The notes below the pieces were generated by a model. That model ran no database searches. It was not told the origin of the DNA and saw only the letters and a list, made by a program, of their open reading frames with translations. From the NCBI RefSeq assembly GCF_018139145.2, contig NC_059481.1:2964368-3028367 (forward strand): a DNA stretch of 64,000 nucleotides. Direction: 5' to 3'. The position numbers and the translations under genes are program-made. Numbering within the stretch: position 1 is the stretch's first letter; every line of letters begins with the position of its first letter. This document shows positions 23,921-36,439 of this stretch, piece by piece. This DNA comes from Gymnogyps californianus. Its lineage: Eukaryota; Chordata; Aves; Accipitriformes; Cathartidae.

Positions 23921-25999
23921 ATAGCATCCCTCCGCAGAAGGATGCTGCGTGTTTGCACCCTCGCCCTTCCCTCTCGGGAGCATCAGATGCGGTCTGGGGG
24001 AGCCCATCCTCACTGCTGGGGTGGGTGGGATGAGGAGGGGATGGGTGCCAGGACACCCTGTCCCATGGGGACCACCGCTGGGCTGATGGCAGGGTGCAGC
24101 AGGGTGAGAGCACCGTGGGGCTCTCAGAAAACAAGAGCTTAAAGGGATAAGCATGATCTAAAGCACATCCTATTATTAATCTGGACAGACTGCAATGGAG
24201 CTGATCCCTTGCCCGTCCATTCCCCTGGCACCACCGGAGATGTCGCAGGGGCAGGCAGAGGATATGGGGCTGGTTTCTGGCATTGCAGAGGGGGATTTGC
24301 CTAATTTCTGGCTTGTTGCAGGGTTCGATGGCTGAAACCATCCTCCCCAGGCCAGCTCCAGCGCTGGGTTAATGTTGCCTGGCTTCACCAGCACCGCAAA
24401 GGTGTTTGGCATGTTAGAGGTAATGGCTTGCAGAGGTGAGGAGGAATTATCATCAGCCCTGGTTTGGGGCAGAGGTGACGAGATGCGGGTGCACGTCGTC
24501 CTCCGCCGCCCCGCAGCATCACTGGCAGAGCAGGGAGTGTGGGGACCCCTCTGCCGGGAGCTCTCCCCTGGGTGAGGGGTTCCCAGCCCTGCGCAGGGAC
24601 CTGGGGGGCGAAGTGAGGGTGGGCAGGGGGGGCGATGATGCTCATCACCCAGCCTGACGGTGTCTGATTCACCCTGCTCCCGGCCCTGGGCTGCTGCCAA
24701 CACGCTCACCCAGAAGTGTCTGTCATTAAGCATCTATTTAGGCGCGCAGAAGTTGCCTAATTTTTCAAGGGTGCTGCAAACCCCCGATGCCCTTGAAGTC
24801 AGTAGCTGCTGAAAGTACCCAATACCTCCAAAAATGGGTCATGGGAGACTTGCATCTGATGCCCAGCAGAAATAAGTGGGCAAAGGGCCAGCCCGTGTGA
24901 CGGGACAACCGTGTCCCTGTTAGCAAAGGGGGTGTCGGGGGGCATCAGAACCCCCCTGGGTGTTCGGGAGCGATGCCCTGACTGCGTGCCGAGGCAGCCT
25001 GCAGCCTTGCATCGCTGGGGAAACCCCAAGAGCGATGGGGAAATCCCTCGGGGAAGCGCCTTTCCCTGCGGGGCATCCCTGTTGCCATGCAGGCCAGGTC
25101 TCTGCTCCCTGTCCCCAGCCCTGCTGCTCTGCAAAGGTAGCCTTCGCTCAAGGGTGCCAAGCTTCTTGCAAAGCCCTGCCTAGAAAAGGCAGCCAAAATA
25201 GGATCCCAGAGGATTATTCCCCAGCCGTCCTCAGCGGGAAACATGACTGCTGAGGATAAAGGCAGGAATTAGAGGGCACCTGAAGACCGGGGCTCAGGCT
25301 GGGAGAGGCATCCCTGCAGAAGGAGGCAAAACACTGGCAGTGTTTTTTGCTACCGCACATCTGTTATTTGACCTTATAAAACTCTATTTGTGGAGGTGGT
25401 TGTTATTTTTCATTAAATCTTTTAATCTAAAATCCCATTAGGCTCAGCAGTGTGTTCATTTGTGAGCAGAAGCAAAACAGTTCGGTGTTTGCTCATTCCT
25501 GTATCTTCCTCACTTCAAACAGATGTAATAAAGTATTTTCTCTTTCCCTCGTTTCCCTTTGTGGTTTGGCTTTTTTAGGAGCCTTCGTGGCAATTCAGCC
25601 CAGTTTTCCCCCCTCCCAGCACCGCACGCTGCTTCTAGCTTTGCTGCTTTCTGGTCTGTTGAAATCAAATAAAACTCACGTGATGTCCTCCAGAGCAGGG
25701 ACTTTTCTTTGCCTGGCTCTCCTGCCTGGCTGTGCCAGTGGGGTTAAATCAGCCCCACTGTTTCCAGACCACAATGTCTAGCCTTAGAATAAAACAGCAT
25801 CAAAAGATACATCCAGGGGGTGGTTTTTTTGAGGGGTATTTTTACAAAAGTCCGGGTGTGCAGAGCAAAACCTGCAGCCCCCCATCTCTGCCAGGCAGCA
25901 GCAGCCTTTGGAGGAGACAGCCTGGTCCCTGCACCCGGGGAGGCATCGTGGTGGCCCTTTGCAGTGTTTTCTTCTCCCTCTCCTGTCTCCGTCATCTTT
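23921..25999. other. Non-coding block with a G-rich quadruplex motif
   Basis: No gene recognised. A G-quadruplex-type motif lies at 24603-24632 (G runs of 6, 3, 3 and 7 with loops of 8, 1 and 2). AT-rich sequence at about 25,370-25,560 shows no known repeat. Confidence 0.5.
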
Positions 26000-26115
26000 A
26001 TTTCAGGAATTACTTCAAATCGGGCTTTGAATAATTCACCGGGAGCATATGGCAGTCCACCCTGACTGATTCGTCACAACTTCCCTCGACTTCAATAATT
26101 CACTTTCCCGCTAGG
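26000..26115. other. Candidate element with repeated AATAATTCAC motif
   Basis: The motif AATAATTCAC occurs at 26030-26039 and again at 26094-26103, 64 bases apart, inside an AT-richer island that also has GAATTACTTCAAAT. Paired homeodomain-like sites at this spacing suggest a regulatory element, though chance is not excluded. Confidence 0.25.
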
Positions 26116-28240
26116 AGCTGATGTGCTTTCCTTGTATGTGGGTTTGCTGCTGAGCACACCCGGCTCCCAGACCAAATCTGTTCACGAGGAGGAGAAAAAG
26201 GGGGGATTTAAGGCCAAATGCCTTTGTTTTAAGAAACACTAACTTTCAAGCAGGGCAGAGGGTTTGCCAGGCAGCTTGTCCAGCTGTGGGAAAGGCAATA
26301 ACAAGGTGATCTGAAAATACCCTCGGCTTGCTGCCGGAGATGCTCCTCTCGCTGCTGGCATTGGTCCCAGGTCACCCCCGGCAGCACCGGGTGTTGGTCC
26401 TGCAGCCCCCTCCTCGGCATGAGGCTTTGGGGCTGCAGCGCAGACGAGCTCTGGTGGGCCAGTATCCACCCCCCAAGAGCATCCCAGACCCCCCCCTACT
26501 GGGGATGTGCCCCAGCCCCACTGCTCCGGCTGGCCGGGAGCTGCATCCCACCTCAGCCTTCCTAATGAGGTGCCTGGGCTTGTGTTTTCCCTCAGCAAAT
26601 GAAATCAGCTTGGGTTAATTAGCCAGCAATGGCCAGTAACAGCTCATAAGAGTGAGAACAGCAACAAGCTGTGGCGATTCAGCAACCTCTCCACCCAGGC
26701 CCTGCTTATCTGGGTAAATTAGGGTTTAATTTAAAGGAAGTACAAAGGCTCCTATTGCAGTGTATTGACAGGGCTGTGCTGGAGAATGTGCAATATGCAT
26801 GGGAGAGAGGCTAAAATATATAATATGCAAGCTCTATACAATAGCGTTTCTGCTGTGGTTCTCTTTTCCTGCTATCTCGGGAGTGCGGTGGCCAGGCTGG
26901 TGAGTGACATGCAAAAATGAACCACAGCCATGAATAACCGGCAAATTCCCAGGAGGAGAGCTGGGTACCCTGCTGGGGCCCTGATCCTGCAAACACCAGA
27001 GAACGTGTCTTTCCTGTGAGGCAGTTTGAGGTAGGTGATGGTGAAGATGCTCGAGTGCCTGCGTAAGAGCATGGCTTGTGGGAAAGGGTTTACGCTTATG
27101 CTAAGTGTGGTGAATTTAATTTCTTTGCAATAGCACTTCAATATTACAAGGCGCTCCAGAAAAATCAGAGAGGGCCTGAAGCGAAATGCAGCTGAGTCAA
27201 TTGAAGTTAACTTCCCTGGGCACGGGGCCAGGCTCCTCTTTAGAGGCTATTTTCCAGAAAGGCGGCGGATTGCCTGCAAAAATGTATTTTCAGTAGCTTT
27301 TGATTTGACTGCCTTGAGCCTACTCGAGCCCAGGCGAGTTGTGTGTGGAAAGGCCCCTGAAAGCCTGGGTTTGCAGGAGGGGGGGCAGGCTGCGAGGAGC
27401 CAGCCTTATTTTTCCCCCCCTGAATCTCTTGAAGGAACCCCAAGAGTGTTATAGGGGCACTATAGGGCCCCTAGCCATGCCCTCTTCCAGGGACTGCAGC
27501 ATCACCTGAGGAGGACTAGGGGGGCCAGGCTGGCTGGAGGAAGGTGAGGGATGTCTTGCAGCCCCCATGGCGTGGGGAAGGGCTTGCAATCAGGCAAGGC
27601 AAAGCCCCCCCCCCCATGTCCACTGCTGGCCAGGGCAGCAGAGGGGTCTCCAATGCTGAGGGACCTGTGAGGGGTGGCGTGGCCAGGAAGGGAGGCATCG
27701 GGAGAGCCCGGATTTAGGGCCGGAGGGTCTGGGCAGGCTTGCTGCAGGTTGGGGCTGAGTTGAACTTGATCCCAGGGGGGCTCAAGGCTCCGTGCCCTGG
27801 GGCTGACGAGGCAGAGCATCCCCTAGCTCCGCTTGCAGGCTGTGCATCCCGCACCGCGGCGGGGGGCAGGAGGGGTTTCCACAGCTTTTTCTCCCTCTGC
27901 TTCCCACTGCCCCCCAGTCTGATGCTGCTGCTCCTGATAGCTGCTGTCTGTCTGATTGCATTATAGCCTATGGGGGGAAGGAAACCACTGCTTTGGCTTC
28001 AAACAAAAGATGCCCTAAACCAACTAATTAGCCACCCGACTTGCTCCCCAGCCTCCCATGACACTCCCGTATTTTTCACGCCGTTTTGGCACCACTAACA
28101 AGCAGAACTGCCGAGGCTGCGGCCGGCGGCTCCCTCAGCACCGGACCTGGGCTCTGGCAATGAGTTTGTGTCTAGCATCCTGAGGGGATGCTCTGCCTCT
28201 TCTCCCTTGTTCATCCTTCTCTTTCATCCTTTTTTTTTAT
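26116..28240. other. Non-coding block, no gene recognised
   Basis: No gene or interspersed repeat recognised. A complex AT-rich patch at about 26,570-26,830 includes GGGTTAATTAGCC and AAAATATATAATATGC. The rest is GC-rich. Confidence 0.55.
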
Positions 28241-31200
28241 TTGCAGGCGCTTCTTCTGGCCTACTTGCATCCAGTTCATCTTCCTTTTCTTAAATAAAAC
28301 CTGACTCCAGGCCTTATTTGGTAAATAGAGCTGGGAGAAGCTGGGCTCGCTCTTTCTTCTCCTGACAAGCCTTTCAGGATGGGGGAGATGAGATGGAAAG
28401 AGAGACAGATGAATAGGATGCAAAAGCGGTGAAGAAAAATAAACATGAGATAAAGGGAGCGTGGGAGAGAAAGAAAAATGAGGCAGATCCGTAGCTGGGA
28501 TGGGGAAGCAGAGTAAAGGCAAGGGGGGGACCTGTTAAACCCCAACCACCCCAGCCCCTGCCCATGAAGCGAGGGACTGGGGGGACCAAACTGGGAACAC
28601 ACTGGTATAACATGGGCAGCGCTTAGCATCCCTCCCCAGCTCCTCCTGGCCATGCCTATGTGGGGATTTGGGGAGAGGAGCCTGGTCTGGTGAAGAGACG
28701 GCCACACTTTCACCCGGGAGCTCTCCTTTCCTCTCCTCCTGCGTCCCCTAACAAATTTTCGCCCGAGGTGCAGGTCGCTCATGGAAGCAGCCGGGCGCTT
28801 GAACCTGGCTCTGTCTCCAGCTGTCAAACACTGTAAATATCTGGGAGGCAGTTAATGCTGGGAAACAACGGAGGTGCTTTAAACGCAGCCAGGAGCCAAA
28901 CCCACCACTGGTAGGGCTCATAAATATCCCCTTTGTGTTTATTGCTGCCTTCTGACAGAGAAGAAAAGAGAACAAAAGCCAAAGCCATCATGGGGCAGCT
29001 TCAGCATCTCTGATGCTTCCTTACCCCTTCCAGGGCATTTCTAATAGCGATGAGGAGTAAAACCCAATTAGCTGGGGGTGAGCTGGTGGCACGGGGGTGT
29101 TTGCTGGGCATGGGGAGCCCAGCACTGAGATGGTGAGGTTGGGAGCTGGCACAAGAGGCTCCTGAAGGGCTCAGTGTGGAAATCATTGTTTTTCCTATTA
29201 TTTCCCCATTTTCAGCAGGCTGAGTAGCACTGAACATCTGCCTGAAGGCAAGTAACCTGGCCCAGCTCTTGAAACCACCGGCTTCATTGGCAGCAAATGA
29301 AGTCCTCAGTTGAAGAGATAAAGTGAGGGCTAAAGCGCTACAATTGTCTGTGCTGAAACCGGGTGAGAGCGAATGCTGTGAAACAGGGCATGTCACGGGG
29401 AAACAGGTAACTGCTGGCACCAAGCAAACCCCGGGCATCACTGGGGAAGCCGGGGGATTCCTCTCCTTTATCAACAGGTCTCATCAGCCCTAAAAGCAAA
29501 GGACCCCCGGGGTGGCAGGACTCACGCTCGGGGAAGGTGGAAGCCCTGTCTGGAGGCTGACATCAGTGGTGTAGCTCTGCCCCCGTTGTGACTTTTTTTT
29601 TTTTAAAGCTGAATTCTCAGCTGGACCTGGCAGAAAAATCAATAGTGGGACTTGAGAAAGCAGTCAAAATACACGGAGGGAAATTGGCCACCGTGCAGGC
29701 AGCTGTGCAGCTTCTCGGGTGTCCTGATGTGCAGCTGCACCGAAAGGGGGGAAAAAATATGTCAATTCCAAAAATCCTTTGAAATAATCACCTAAGATTA
29801 TTGAAGTCTCTTAAAATACCAGGGGAAGATCCAGAAGTGCTTTTTAAAAAGTTGGTGGTGGAAGCTGGAGGAGCGAGGGAAGCCACCTTCCCACTGCTGA
29901 AGGCTTCTGGGGAGGGTTGGGGTGGGTTTTTCCCTTTCCCAGTTAGACCTGAAAGATGGCCTGCCACTCCACCTGCAGAAGCCTTATCTGCAAAGCAGCA
30001 TATCGGCTTTAGCAGAAAGCCTCTCTTTCTCCAAAGTCTCTTTAATTCCATCCTTTTAGATCTGCCTCTTCAAGCGCAGCCCCAGCGACATCCATCTGCC
30101 CTTACAATAGAGACGGTGTTCTGAATCGCTTTATTTTTGGCAGCTTTGCCTTCAGCTCCTCCGTGGCGGGGAAGCGGGGAGACGCTCTCCCCGTCCCCTG
30201 CCTCCAGCCCTCCCCACAGCTGCTGGGGATGCTGTGATGCTGTTGGGTTTGGGGACGGCTATTTTGGTCCTCAGTGCCTCATCCGCTGGGGGATGCAGGA
30301 CAGGGGGATGCTTTTGGGCAGCGGCTGTAGGCACGTCCTGAGGCTCTGCAAGCCTGTCCATGAGTTAGTAACAGCATGTGGCTTTTGCTGGTTCATACCC
30401 AGGTGCCTGTAGGGACAATCCTGTATCCCACTCTGCATCCGCCCCGTGGTACGCCCAGGACCGGGCTGGCCTTTTAATGTTCACCACTTGGGGCTGGGAA
30501 AGGCATGGGGAGCCTAGCTCTGAGCTTTTAATGGCTAGCAAGCTCTTCTGCAGCTAGAGGAGAAAAGACAGAGGAGGAAAGTGGGGAAAAATATAAAGAA
30601 ACCATTTTCTTCTAACGTTTCTCTTCTCTTTTGCAGCGTGAGCCCTTCCGTGAGGAGGTCTTTAAAATTAATAACATTCTTTCTTTTTCTCTCTCTATTC
30701 CCAAGACTCCTGGTTTAAATTAATGAAATGTCAAATACTATTAAGTTCCGATCATGTGTTTGTGATAACGAAGGGACTGATTTCCAGCCAGTTTACAACT
30801 CTGATCCGTTCTCCCCCTCCCCCCTCTTTTTTTTTGCTCTGATTAAAACTCCCTTTATTAGATTTGCTCTTTCATCGGCTTCCTCTGATTTCCATTCTTT
30901 GTGGTCCAAGGCTGGGGAAAGCCTTTTTGTTGAGCAGAAGATTTTTAAGGCTTTTTAGCATTCTAGTATTTTCCTCCAATATCTGCTCAGACTGGGAGCG
31001 ACAGCCCCTGCCATGATGCTCTGCCAGCAGCAGACGGGTGCTCCCAGAGACCTCACAGCCCCTACCCCTAAGACCCCAAACCCCATCATTTCTTTTGACC
31101 CTTCCTTCCTTCTTTCTGTACTTGGGAACTGATTATGAAAAGGCCACATAATAATCCAATGCACCGTAGCCAGTGACCTTGCAAGGAAAGAAGAGCTTCT

Positions 31201-32460
31201 TTATCTTCCTCGGTGCTGTTTCTTGGCAGAGGAATGACGGGGGCAATTACAACTAACACACACAGCAGTGTGGGTCAGGCAGAGGATGGCCAGTCCCTGC
31301 TGGCAGCGTCCGGGGGGCTGCAGGGCATGCCACACATCAGGGCTGGACCCTGCCACCAGGATACAGCTGCTGAGACAGCAGGGATGCCAAGCTGGGTTTT
31401 CCTCATGGTGATTTTACCAGGATACTGTGAAAAAGAAAAAAGTCCTCTGATGGCCACAAACTGCCTGGGGAAAGAACAGCCAGAGGTCTCTGGGGAAGGG
31501 CACCCCAAATGCCTGAACTGCCCAGCTATGAATCAAGGCAGCCCTTGCTTTACTTGCTCCCCTGACAAGGTTGTATGGTGAGGGTTGTACAGCCGGCAGT
31601 GTTCCTGGAGGGATGATTTAGGGAAGGACGAATGGATGGACTCACGTGTAGGCAGCTAGATGGGCCCATCCTCTAATGGATGGGCAACGAGGCGACAAGG
31701 TGCTCTTGCTGATGGCTTCATCAATCACCTGTCTGGCTGGGCTCTCCAGCAAACTGGAAGAGCTCAAAGGGTTAATCTCTAAGTTAGGACTCAAGACCAA
31801 AGATACAGTCGTTGGGAGAGAAGAAAGCCCTGTTGAAGGCTTTAGGAAATAATTTGCCTTGGCACTTTCTTATAAGAGTGAATTGATTTTTGCTGGGCTG
31901 TGTCAGGCTGAATTATGAATGGGGGAAAGTAGGGCTGGCGCTCCCAGAGGTGAAGGGGTAATAACTAAAGGCATGTGCGGAGGGGGCTTGGGAGCTGCCT
32001 CCTTCCAGCGGTTCCCATGTGAACCCAGGGTCACAGCATCATCGTCCCCACAGCCCTTGGAGAGGTGATTTGCTCCAGCCTGGACACAGAGGTGGCCCCC
32101 CATGTTGTGCTCCCCAGAGTGGGCCAGGAGAAGCCTTTCCTGGACCATCCAGGACTGTGCCCTCTCCCTGCCTAGCCAGCAGAGCAGCAGATGCTGGTTG
32201 CTGAAGGGCAAAGCAAAGCATCGCAATCACCCCGAGAGGGTGAGTGTGCAAAATGTGATCCCATCACCCTGCCCTCTGTCCTGCCCTGCCTGCCGCAGCC
32301 CTGCTGGGAAGGGACAGTGCCCTCAGCCACACTCCTACCCTTTGCCCTGGCCTTAAAAGCTCCTGGCACTGCCTCACTGCCCGCATCCATCTCCAGCAGC
32401 CCGGCACTGAGCTCGCTGCCTGGCCGGTGGGGTAGCTCTGCCCCCCAAGTGCTTTATCGA
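28241..32460. other. Non-coding block with two strong isolated acceptor-like sites
   Basis: Two splice-acceptor-like sites with long pyrimidine tracts end at 28246 (TTTTTTTTATTTGCAG) and 30636 (TTCTCTTCTCTTTTGCAG) on the plus strand. The first is followed within 50 bases by an AATAAA (28293-28298). Neither has a partner donor giving a recognisable exon. Purine-rich sequence spans about 28,376-28,490. No gene called. Confidence 0.4.
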
Positions 32461-32511
32461 TTGCACCCTGCTCGATGCCGCTTTCCGAGGCAAAGACCCT
32501 TCTGCAGGCTG

Positions 32512-32525
32512 CTGGGAATTGTAGT
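32512..32525 (-). promoter_or_regulatory. ZNF143/STAF-type promoter motif
   Basis: The plus strand reads CTGGGAATTGTAGT, the exact reverse complement of the classical ACTACAATTCCCAG motif bound by ZNF143 (STAF), a factor enriched at vertebrate promoters and chromatin-loop anchors. It lies about 50 bases from a CpG-rich patch, which strengthens a promoter reading. The motif match is observed; binding is inferred from the family. Confidence 0.55.
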
Positions 32526-32539
32526 GCAGTAAAGCCAGC

Positions 32540-32720
32540 AGTCAGGAATGGAGACAAAGGCAGGCTCTGAGCTCGCCGCCGGCCTGGCCTGTGCGGCTCC
32601 CCTCGGCAGAGCCAGCACCAGACCTCGCCCCCGGCACGAAGAGCGCCCGGGGAACGCGCCGTCTGCCTCCGGCACGAGCCGCTTCTCCATAGCTCGGGCT
32701 GAGCATCCTGCCGTGCAGCT
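32540..32720. promoter_or_regulatory. Small CpG-rich patch, possible minor promoter
   Basis: About 180 bases with many CpG dinucleotides (GAGCTCGCCGCCGG, GAGCGCCCGGGGAACGCG, CACGAGCCGC) standing out from CpG-poor flanks, next to a ZNF143-type motif. There is no TATA box, and I could not define a transcription start or direction. It may be the promoter of an unannotated transcript or an active distal element. Confidence 0.35.
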
Positions 32721-33229
32721 TGGCTTTTGTTTGCTAGCTCGAGGGGAGGCAGTAGGAAGAAAATGAGGACTGGGCTTTTTCTTTTTTCCCCCTTGCCCTT
32801 TTATTTATTGTCATCTATTACGAATCAGCTCCGGCTCATCAGTAAGACCTGGGAACAGCAATTCCTCAATAAGAGAGACCTTGTAGAAAAGCCTTGCCTG
32901 ATCGCAGCTGCTTCCCAAACAAAGGGGCTCAGACTATCCACTTCCCTCCCTGCCCCTTTTCCCAGTAAATCCCCCCCAAAGAACAGCTCGTTCATTAAGC
33001 CGTCTGCTCCGTAATCACAGCTAACCCGGTAATAAGCATCAGGTTCATCCAGCTCAGCACAGCATCCCCTGGTTCCTGGGAGGATGGAAATGCCCTGCTC
33101 CCCAGGGAAATAGGAAGGCACGGAGAGGAGGCGGCTATCGCATGGCACATCCAGCACTCGGGTGGGGGGGACAGGAGGGGACCCGGCCCTGTCGTCTCCT
33201 GGAGCCGTTGCTCAGCCCCCCCCCCAGGT
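32721..33229. other. Non-coding block, no gene recognised
   Basis: No gene or known repeat. It contains an AT-rich stretch at about 32,800-32,830. Otherwise unremarkable. Confidence 0.55.
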
Positions 33230-33545
33230 AATTGTGCATGGAAATGGATTCCCATTTATCTGCTCAATCGTCCTGTTTGCTGTCACAGCTGAACGTTTTG
33301 CATGTGCAATTACCCGTCCCTGCATATATCTGTGGGCACGCTCAGGTGTCGACTGCCAGCCTTCAGCATCCACCACGCAGCCACCTCGCGCTGTGTTTGA
33401 GCTTTAATAGCAGTCAAATAGAAGCCATTTTCCATATGAAGCTGCAGGACCTATGGGGTAAATAAATGGGTTTGAAAGCCTAACAGTGTAATGAGTTAAT
33501 TTAAAACCTGCCTTCTCTTCTTGTATATTAATTTACTTGGTATTA
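33230..33545. other. Candidate conserved non-coding element
   Basis: A non-repetitive island of about 300 bases. It has GGTAATTGTGCATGG, TTTTGCATGTGCAATTACC (near-octamer plus ATTA), several CATATG/CATATA motifs and GAGTTAATTTAAAACC. There is no coding or splice pattern. The density of homeodomain/POU-like motifs suggests an enhancer; unverified. Confidence 0.3.
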
Positions 33546-36439
33546 TGTTTAATCTTTCACTTACTGGGGTTTCATTGGCTTCTTTCTCCCCTTCCCCCTC
33601 CGGCAGCTCCCTGGGATGCTCTGCCTTCGCCAGGAGCAGGAGGAAGCCAAGCCAGGGCTGGAGAGTGGGGACCAGACCCAGGCCAGGAGGAGCTGCTGGG
33701 TCCCACAGGAGCCCAGGGTGGCACCTCATGGTCTTCTGCTCTCGTGGGTGCCTGGCAGGCAGGTACGGACCGATTCCCCCACGATCAGGGCGAGATCAGC
33801 ACCGGATTTCCCTGGTGCCATTCGCCAAGGTGCTAATCACTTTAACTGACTGGGAGGGTGGCCAGGGGAATTAGTCAGCTCTAAGCAGGACAATAGTAGC
33901 TGACAAGGCAGCCGGGGGTGGAAGCGAAGGACTGGGTTGTGCTCAGCTCCCGATGCCTGCTTTAACTGCCCGCCTGCCCCTGGGCATGGGGGAGGCCCAG
34001 CTCCGGAGCCCCCCGGGCACAGTGCTGAGCCAGGGGACCTTGAGCCACCGCTCTCCATGTCTCCCACCCAGCTGTGGCTCCAGCCCCTGCTTTGCTGACT
34101 TCCCACAGTTGGCCCCGTGTGGAGGGGCTGAAATTTGGCTGCCTGGGGATGATCCTGCCCGAGCATCCGTCACGCTGGTCCTGCTCCCGTCCTCCTGCCA
34201 GCGGCTGCGAAGCCTCGGGTGCGAGTGGATGGCACTTCACACGAGCACCTCTCTGAAGGGGCATGGGAGGCCAGTGCAATGAATAAAAGACTAGTGCAGC
34301 CAGGAAAGCAGGGCAGAGGCGGCAGCAGCAGCTCCTCAGTGCTCCGAGGACACGCTCGTGCTGAGGTGGTACGAGCCGAATCGGACAAGTGAGACACGGG
34401 TCCCCATTGCACGGCGCAGCTTTGCAACCCCAGTCTCACCGCAGGCAGCACGAGCTGGGCTTTGTGTCACCCCGTTAATGAGGCTGCGATGCAGCCGTGT
34501 CCCCATGGCTGGTCCGGATCCCCTCCGGATTGCCCGCTGGTCCAGTCGCAGAGAAACCAGAGGGTGCGGGATTGCAAGGCAGTGCACGGGAAGCGGGAAG
34601 GGAGGGAGGGAGGCAGCAGGCAGGGCTTGGCAGGGCTCACCAGCAACCTGGTGATGATGCAGTGGTGGATGCCAGAAAGCGTGGCAGGCACGTCCGACAG
34701 CATCAGGAGACCTTGCCTAGAGCATCCCTTGTCGTTTCCATCACCTGCCTCCGAGGGGGATTAGCCTAAACTGCCTCGGAGAAGGACTGATGGATGATCT
34801 GGGAGAGAGACTATCGTGGGATTTATTTAAGCCGGGCTTACCTGAGAAACTGTCCCTGAGGCCATCACGGCAGGGTGGGCTAACGCCAGGGAGAGGAAGA
34901 CAGGAAACTGCAGAGCAAAGCGTGTGGGTCAGGGCCCCGGGGCTGCATCCAGCCCGTGCAGCACGGGGTCACGGGCAGGAGGTTCAGTCTGTGCCGAGCT
35001 GCCTCTTCGGTGCCAGGGGAGCATCGGCAGCAGCTGCTGCTGGGAACATCCCCCTCCCTCCCCTCTTGCTAATGAACGTAGGTGAAACTTGCTGTGCCAT
35101 GACTTTAATCAGCAAAGAAAACTGCAAAGCTTTTTTTTTTTCTTTCCCCACCTGCTGAATTCAGCACCGAATGTGAATTAGGTAGCGTTTGGGCTTGGCT
35201 GCGTGCCCGCTTCCCGTGCTAATGCAGGGAGCCAGCCTCTCCTGCACATCGAGCCTCCCAGGCTAATCCCCGGCGCGCCTGGATCAGCCCTTTGCATTTC
35301 ACACTGTGTGCAATAACCCCCGGAGCTTAAAGGCTGCTCGCCGCAGGCTTAGCCCATGCGACTCCTCTGAGCACCCGGCCGACAAGCTCAGCCCGTGCCG
35401 GGGAGTGGGACCGGCCCGTGGCACCCACGGGTGGCCAGGCAGGGCGGCTCTGGCTGCGGTGCTGGGCTGGAGGGCGAGGAAATGCTGCAGCAACCTTGGG
35501 ATCCGAGCCCGCAGCAAGCACTGCCTGCCATGTGCGTGCCATGCTCGCAGCTCCGGGGAGCTTGTGGTTGCATTAGCCCGCGGCCGGTGTGCAGGCAGTG
35601 CTCTCAGCAGTGACGGGCAGCCCGGGGAAGGGATGCAGGGGTAGGTGTCCCAGAGCCCCGTGTGCGTGGGGGGTGCTGGAACGGTACCCCCAGGCTCACA
35701 CCGATGGGTCCGTCATCATGGCAGGAGTAATTTGCAGCTCCATTAGCACTCAGAGTCGGCACAGCGGCCACGCAATGTGTCTATTTGATAAGAGGCAAGT
35801 TCCACTGAATAATGAGCAGTAATTGGATTTCAGGGTTAACCAGCTTGCAGCAAAAATAGAAAAGAACGGGGAGCCATTGGATATTTCTGTTCTGGCTCAT
35901 CAGACATTGGAGGTTTATCTCTGCTGAGAATAGCACAGGAGAGGTAAAGTTATTAGTGACCACCAGAGCATGGTGATACCATCTCCCTCTTGTGTTTAGT
36001 GGGATGAGTCTGTGCGTCCTCTGTGAGTTTCATTTAAGGCTACGGGAGTTTATAACCCCCCGCGGGAGATCTCCACACGTACACCATTGCAGTGCAGCAG
36101 AGAGGAGAGAAATCAGCCCTCTTTAGTATGCAGGAGCACTCAACCTCTCTGCCATCGGCCGGAGGGGAAGGCAGGAGCTGGCAGCCCAGGGAGCGGGCTG
36201 GGACGGCCAACGGCTGGGCGGATGCATTCGGCAGGCACAAGGCAAGGTCTCCTGCCGGTGTCACCTCATTCAGGTGACAATCTGGCATGGGGAAGGCCGG
36301 CACACCTGCGGCACCACCGTGCTTGGAGCTGCAGTCGCCTGCTTTGGGGTGACATCAAGGGAGGTGGAGCGGGCACTGGTGGCTGTGCCAGGCACTGGGA
36401 GATGCTATTTGAAGCGCTGCACACAGCCACGATGGCCCA
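33546..36439. other. Non-coding block, no gene recognised
   Basis: GC-rich, no supportable exon. An AT-richer, complex patch at about 35,700-35,960 includes CCATTAGC and CAGTAATTGG. No transposon was recognised before the CR1 at about 36.44 kb. Confidence 0.5.
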
